From Apoderus coryli (taxonomy: Eukaryota > Arthropoda > Insecta > Coleoptera > Attelabidae): a DNA stretch of 64,000 nucleotides. Positions within the stretch are counted from its first letter, which is position 1. The number at the start of each line of letters is the position of its first letter. The notes under the pieces were generated by a model. That model saw nothing but the letters and a program-made list of their open reading frames with translations, was not told the origin of the DNA and made no database searches. The position numbers were made by a program, and so were the translations under genes. The stretch lies in the NCBI GenBank assembly GCA_911728435.2, contig OU452201.1, forward strand, positions 8,184,001-8,248,000, given 5' to 3'. This document shows, in pieces, positions 58,880-64,000 of the stretch.

Positions 58880-59180
58880 AAAAATATATGACCTGCGTAA
58901 CGAAACAGAATTTTAATAATTATTATAATTGTATTATTTTCATTCAATTTAGAAGAAACAAAAGTATTGCCAGAGCTGGGATCGAATCCATAACCTTCCG
59001 CATTCGAAGCGAACACTCTATCAATGACGCCACAAACCCTTTACCAAATTATGTATTATAGGTATTTGTATTATATTCTAATAACTTCTAACTGGTGAAA
59101 TTTTAAACACAATTTTCTCGAGAATTATGGGGGCAAATATCAAAAGTAACCATCGCAACGAATAGCGATCAAATCATCTA
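58880..59180 (-). repeat. tRNA-like dispersed repeat, copy 3, with TTACGCAGG module
   Basis: On the minus strand the order is AATTTCACCAGTTAGAAGTT, then a tRNA-like segment (CATTGATAGAGTGTTCGCTT, GAATGCGGAAGGTTATGG, ATTCGATCCCAGCTCTGGCA), GAAAATAATACAATTATAAT, and AAATTCTGTTTCGTTACGCA. This copy shows that the tRNA-like part and the TTACGCAGG module belong to one element. The segment retains a good B-box (GATTCGATCC) but its 5' side cannot pair with CTCTGGC as an acceptor stem. Confidence 0.7.
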
Positions 59181-59923
59181 ATTAATTTTTCGTGACAAAT
59201 GAAGCGCCTTAATCGATCCTTCAATACTTATGGCAATAACTTGATTTAGCGTATCATAACCAATGCAAATTCTTTAACAATAGTGAAAACCAAAATGGCA
59301 AAAATTATATGCTTTAGATAAAGCAAAAGGAATACATATACGGAATACATGAAACCTAAATTAATTCACGGTTGTAAGTATCAAGTTTAATCAGTAATTT
59401 AAACAGTTTTGAAGCGGACTATTTCTTCAAATCTTTCCCACAACCCAAATATAGACTGAAACTTTGTAATACGAAATTAAATTAATAAATAGATAAATTA
59501 ATATTAGTATTTAAAAAAAATATAGGTTCCTCAGTACGCCCCTGTAATAATAATTATTATTATTATCCAAACAAAAATGATATTTTATTGAGCAACAATT
59601 TCATTGTTATAAATATACTGAATGATCTCATTTGCAATCTATAACGTATTCATTTGTTTTTATAACCCAATTTGAATCAAAAAAGAGTAAAACATATGCA
59701 AACAAAACAAAACATGATTGAACCTGTTATATTCTATTGTAGTAAAATACTGAAAAGGTTACATACTGCATACTGAGACAGCATAAATATATTATTTAAT
59801 GCTTTGCAAAATATCATAAAGGTGCGTACCCACTTCAGCATTTTGCTCCGAACAAATCGAGCGCGCAACTCCGAATTCGAACCGAACATGGCGGCGTGTC
59901 GATCAATCGGAAGTGCTCAAAGG
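59181..59923. other. No gene recognised; partial miniature element at the end
   Basis: AT-rich. The GC-richer 59820-59923 (GGTGCGTACCCACTTCAGCA) appears to continue at 60647-60710 (GTTCGCTGGTGCTCAGTGGG), suggesting a small repeat split by the hAT insertion. Confidence 0.35.
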
Positions 59924-60646
59924 TAGTGATGCACGGTCCGAATATTACCATCAGAATTTCCAGTTATATTACGTAATATTACCTCTACCATCCGGTAACG
60001 TTACATTGTTACTGTAATATTTCCGAATAATTTCGTTAATTTTCGGGGTAATATTCCCGGTAATATTCGCTTCAATATTACGTTAAAGTTGGTACCTAAC
60101 GGTCTTACTGCTTGTTTCAACATGCTGCAACACGTCTAGTGATAGCTGTTGCTTAGTTCTTCCGCCATCGCTATAATATGTGAAGCTCGTTTACATACGA
60201 ACTAGTCGGAAATTCTTACACAATAAGCGTGCCGAAATGAAAAATGTTGCATTAATGACCCCATCAACAGTTACAAATACTTTTAATGAAACTGAATCTG
60301 ATTTATCCGAGGATTTGTCTGCGGATGAGGGTTTAGCAAATAATGACTAAATATTTATTTTTACCGACTGAAAACTATTTTTATCATATGTACCTATTCT
60401 TTGGCCTATCTAAGAATTGTGTGAACTATATAGTTTCAGATTTCAGTTTATTTTGTGTTTTATTGACCTTTTAGAGCTATATAGGTAATTGAGGCAATTA
60501 TTGTTTAATTTGTTAAAGCTTCTTTGCATATTGTAAAACCAGCTTTTTCTAAGTTGTTCAGCAATATTACCTAATATTACCTAAAATTACGTAATATTTC
60601 CAATGTTCTTACCAAAAAATAAATTACCGGTAATTTTGCATCACTA
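59924..60646 (+). mobile_element. hAT element, copy 2
   Basis: Starts TAGTGATGCACGGTCCGAAT and ends TTTTGCATCACTA, the mirror of 42335-43255, with which it shares most of its length. The coding-like tail is on the plus strand, ending EDLSADEGLANND and stopping at 60350; an ATG at 60238 lies in its frame. Flanks share CTCAAA on both sides, but not as an exact adjacent 8-bp duplication. It is about 200 bp shorter than copy 1. Confidence 0.8.
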
Positions 60647-62804
60647 TACTCAAACGGGTTTAGTTGTTCGCTGGTGCTCAGTGGGTGGCCGAGCATTTTT
60701 TTACAAGTTTAGGGTAAATTTATTATTTTATTTCAATATATAGTGAACACAAGAAAAATGGTTGAAAGTCATGGGCGAATATGAGAACCATCCCGTGCTA
60801 TGGAACTCTAAGCAAATAATTAAAGTTTTAATAATAACAGCAATATTAAGAAAATAGTGATATATTGCGAGAGTTGAAAATGTATTTCAAGGTAAACTCC
60901 ATCAGGATCCTCATTTTTTAAGCGTATTATCACCGTTCTCATAGGAAAAATAGGCACAGTTCTTTTAACTGATCAGTTCGATTCTAAGCTCGAAAGATCA
61001 TTCGTTTATTTATAAAGACGATTGTTGAGGAATATTTGTTTCCACTAACCACTAGTTTGTATTTCTTTTTATGTTCATATTTTTCATCATAATAAAGTAT
61101 GAGACTGCTTATACGAGTATGTGTATACACCTGGATCTGAAATTTATGTAGTGTTTTCTCTGGTGTAGAATCTTTTATTGGCCAACCGTTCGTTTGTATA
61201 ATATATATAACACCCTATTTTCCAGAGTCCCTGTTGCTACAGTTTTTTAAAGAGTTTTGAAACAACACCGAGGCTGTTTGGAACATGATATGTGCAATGT
61301 GCTATTTTAAAGCTAAGTAGGTATATCCCACGTGTGAAATCCATTCTATAAAGGATCCGAAACACTCGTTTACTAATTAATAGGTATTGATGTAAAAGAA
61401 CCATAGATATTTCATCAAAGTTGAAAGGGAAAATTCCCACATATAATGGATACAGGTTGAAAACGAAATTAGTTTTTACGAATTGAAAAAATATTTGTAC
61501 TCCGCTATCATATACTATATACTGTGCCCATTCTACTACCTCTAGGTCTTTGATTAAAGAGATTACAAATAACTATTGATTTCATTATAGCTAAACTCAC
61601 CTTTTTTTTATTTAAAAAATCCAAATATATGTCAATTTAACACAAAACAAGCACTATTTTACACACACTGAAATATTTATGAAAATAATGCAAAATATCA
61701 CATGTCTGGACTGGTATACCTACCTACCTACACAAAATAACCGACTATACTCGTTACTCGTCAACGTTAGAAAACATAACAATAACAATTCAGCATGGGT
61801 TTATAATAGAAAGGAGAGCCCTCAAAGCACAAGCGTCCCAACCCAGCATAGACTACACACTACACGTTGGTAATATTTACAACAACAAACCTGTGTATTT
61901 TCGAGAAATATGAGACATGGTTTCCTAGGTAGGTATATAACCTATATTACCTTATGCGTAACCAAGTATTGTCCTGTTATTAAAAATTTATTGAAAAAGG
62001 TTTGCTTTGGATTTGTTCTTTTATTGCATTTCATCAAAAACAAAAACTATTTACTATTATGACACCTTTCGTATATCAAAATATTGTTTTTAATTTCTCC
62101 TATAGCCATAGGCGTCTCCAGAGAGGGCCGAGTTTTAGCACTCCAAGATCATCCTAAAATATTACACTTTTAAGGTAATATTTCTTTCTGATAATTAACA
62201 AAACATAAAAAGAATCGTTAGGAGAATGTCATTTAAATCAATGAGATTCTCATGCCGTCAATTATTTTAACAATAACTTCAATTTACATTTTGGAAGTGT
62301 ACGTTAATTTTTTTGAAGACTCCTATTTACCGTAAAGCTGACACAATAAGAAGCCACCATCCTTAGGGAAGATGTAAAAGTGACAATACTAGGTTTTGAT
62401 AAAACAAAAATGTGTAGCTTTGGCTGAGACCTTGATACTTGAGTAACTGTCTTCATACTCGCCACTCGACATTTTGTCCTATTTCATTTGTGAATCTTCA
62501 AACAGCCATAATGTTGTTGTCGGCTCTTACCAGATTGTAAAAAAAAAATTAATTTATTTACTTTTAAAAATGAGAAAAAGAAGAAAACACAAAACAAAAA
62601 TAATTGACAAATTTCCAACCATTTAACTATATTTTTATTACAACTCAATTTATTTCCAACAAAATGGTAAGATTTCTACACGTATAATAATATTACACTG
62701 TATCCTAAATAAGTGATTATTTTGCAGATATGTATAAACGTTTAAATCTATTAACATTTGTATGAAGTACGACCCTCACATCTGACAATACTGTAGTTCC
62801 TTAA
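60647..62804. other. No gene recognised
   Basis: AT-rich sequence. ORFs at 61237-61440 and 61679-61873 lack motifs. Confidence 0.4.
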
Positions 62805-62843
62805 GCCACTGATGATGGACGTGTAGTCCGAGACATGTCTGGC
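62805..62843 (+). ncRNA. Hammerhead ribozyme motif, copy D (GAG in place of GAA)
   Basis: Stem I GCCA/TGGC, core CTGATGA (62809-62815), extra T, stem II GGAC/GTCC with a 5-nt loop, then GAG (62830-62832) instead of GAA, palindromic ACATGT, C at 62839. Stem II differs from copies C and E yet still pairs. The A to G change in a conserved core position predicts weak or no activity. The downstream GTGGAGTAGACGTCGTTTTA block matches copy C. Confidence 0.65.
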
Positions 62844-62954
62844 ATTTAAAACAGGGTTTTAACGTGTATATATAGGTCATTTTGTGGAGTAGACGTCGTT
62901 TTATTCAAATCAAATTCAAATCAAGAATTATTTATTTTCAATTTGTTGGATTTA

Positions 62955-64000
62955 GGGCCGGTTTAATAATGTGCTGATAAACTCTCTAATAGCTACCAGG
63001 AGGATAACTTTTATCTCTCGGGTATTGATAAATTTATATCGGTTTATTAAACGAAATTTATCCTTCTGATAGCAATCAGCCGAAACACAACTTGGCAACG
63101 GCGCATTGTAGAGGCCACCATTAAGAAGAATAAAATTTGTAGGTTATGTTTTGTATTTTTGTTTATATCTTGCTCTTAGTCTTGTGAACCTTATTTTTAG
63201 TTTGATTTGTTTTGCCCTTGTGGCCCCTTTTAAATGAACCATGAACAAAGACCCTGAAAAAGGAAAAAACCGGTCTGCAAATTTTACGGCCTCCGATACA
63301 GATCTACTATTTAAATTGTGGTCGCAAGCAACCATCACATTTAATGAAAAGAAACTTTTTCTATTTCGGAAGTATTCAGCGTGATCTCCTCCAGGGCTTT
63401 GAATTTTGACATGTGTGCCATCTAGAAGTAATAAAGCTCTCGGAAACCCAGCAATACCAAAAAGCCCTTACTGGATAGATAGTATTTCTTCCCTTTCAAT
63501 CGGCAAAGAAACAAAATTATTTTTAATGCCACAAATTGCTCTAGTAACTTTTCTCACAATATTTGACACAGTCGATTTATGCACTCCTGCGTGATCTCCT
63601 ACAGATATCATGAAATCCCCCGAGGGGTAAAATCGTAGACAAAGCAAAAACTGTTGTAGTGGGCTTACTGAAAAATTCCTTAAATAAATAAAAAAAAAGA
63701 TATAACTTCTAAAGTAATTGTAATGTTTTTTATATTATATTCTAAGAACGATTTTGGTTGTCTAGATTATTTTACCGTGTGGAGGTAGGTAAGAACCTAG
63801 GTATTATTTACCTTCCTGTTGCATGTCGAATTCGTTCCTGAATTTGCTCAAGAACAAGTTGAACAGATTCTTTTGTTAGACGAAACCGATTAAAAAAATC
63901 ATAATCATCCCAATAGTTCATATGATTTGGACGATCTTGAAATACTCTAGGCCGTCTGCGAACAATATTGATATAATCTTCAATTTCTTCATCAGAAGAG
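62955..64000 (-). mobile_element. PIF/Harbinger transposon, cut by the window edge
   Basis: Begins GGGCCGGTTTAATAATG after TTA (62952-62954), matching the G/C-rich terminal inverted repeat and 3-bp TTA/TAA target preference of PIF/Harbinger elements. It contains a HARBI1-like transposase on the minus strand. The other end lies beyond 64000. Confidence 0.65.
63144..64000 (-). pseudogene. HARBI1-like (PIF/Harbinger) transposase, broken
   Basis: A DDE nuclease of the Harbinger family on the minus strand. Exon 1 (64000-63812, continues beyond the window) reads RRPRVFQDRPNHMNYWDDYD and FRLTKESVQLVLEQIQERI. A 148-bp intron (donor GTAAAT at 63811, acceptor TAAG before 63663) restores the frame into SPLQQFLLCLRFYPSGDFM, GVHKSTVSNIVRKVTRAI and LPIEREEILSIQ. 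An in-frame TAA (63470-63468) follows. The frame then goes on with GLFGIAGFPRALLLLDGTHV, KIQSPGGDHAEYFRNRK and SLNVMVACDHNL. DGTHV carries the first catalytic aspartate. After NLN the sequence no longer resembles the family and the frame stops at 63144, so the second D and the E are missing. A premature stop plus 3' deletion make it non-functional. Confidence 0.75.

Noticed and set aside
63057..63085. CTGATAGCAATCAGCCGAAACAC as a possible hammerhead
   Set aside because: A9 is G and no stem I or III can be formed. It lies in the Harbinger end region.
1..64000. CRISPR arrays, bacterial operons or replication origins
   Set aside because: No regularly spaced short repeats with unique spacers and no prokaryotic gene organisation; the only tandem arrays are a minisatellite and microsatellites.

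Overview
The window looks like AT-rich, TE-laden chromosomal DNA from an insect. The order is not determined. Support comes from an intron-bearing Fat-like cadherin gene and from several metazoan transposon types: hAT, Tc1/mariner, PIF/Harbinger, non-LTR LINEs, Penelope-like elements and a tRNA-like repeat. No bacterial, viral or organellar signature was seen.

The one clear host gene is a Fat-like cadherin (Drosophila kugelei/fat2, vertebrate FAT1-3) on the minus strand. Its first coding exon (48566-51971, preceded by 24 nt of exonic leader with two overlapping micro-uORFs) encodes the signal peptide and about nine and a half cadherin repeats, and ends at a canonical donor. No further cadherin exon was recognised between 48565 and position 1, so nearly all the left three quarters is probably one intron of at least 48 kb filled with mobile elements. 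Positions 52000-64000 are upstream of this exon.

Layout: 1.2-3.9 kb holds an intact DNA-transposon-like element with one 566-codon ORF, bounded by inverted ends and by identical 145-bp direct repeats. 4.0-4.25 kb is a repeat with a hammerhead ribozyme on the minus strand. 6.4-6.8 kb is a GCGAAAGTCGC minisatellite. 8.3-17.4 kb has decayed Tc1-like and LINE fragments. 18.5-20.8 kb is a hAT element (8-bp target duplication) carrying a nested Penelope-like element folded into 613-bp inverted arms. 24.6-26.2 kb is a nest of a foldback repeat, a tRNA-like repeat and a hammerhead-bearing palindromic element. 29.9-30.5 kb carries the best hammerhead ribozyme of the window. 30.7-46.5 kb has mariner, LINE, foldback, hAT and palindromic repeats. 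Right of the cadherin exon are a LINE 3' end (54.65-55.36 kb), hAT-like elements, a third tRNA-like repeat, another hammerhead motif (62.8 kb) and a broken PIF/Harbinger transposon running off the right edge.

The main theme of the hunt is repeated appearance of the hammerhead architecture (stem I, CTGANGA, stem II, GAA, short palindromic stem III, cleavage base, stem I) in at least two unrelated repeat families plus degenerate relatives. Two strong copies come from one family and keep all core bases. The second outstanding oddity is the 145-bp perfect duplication abutting both ends of the 2.4-kb transposon.
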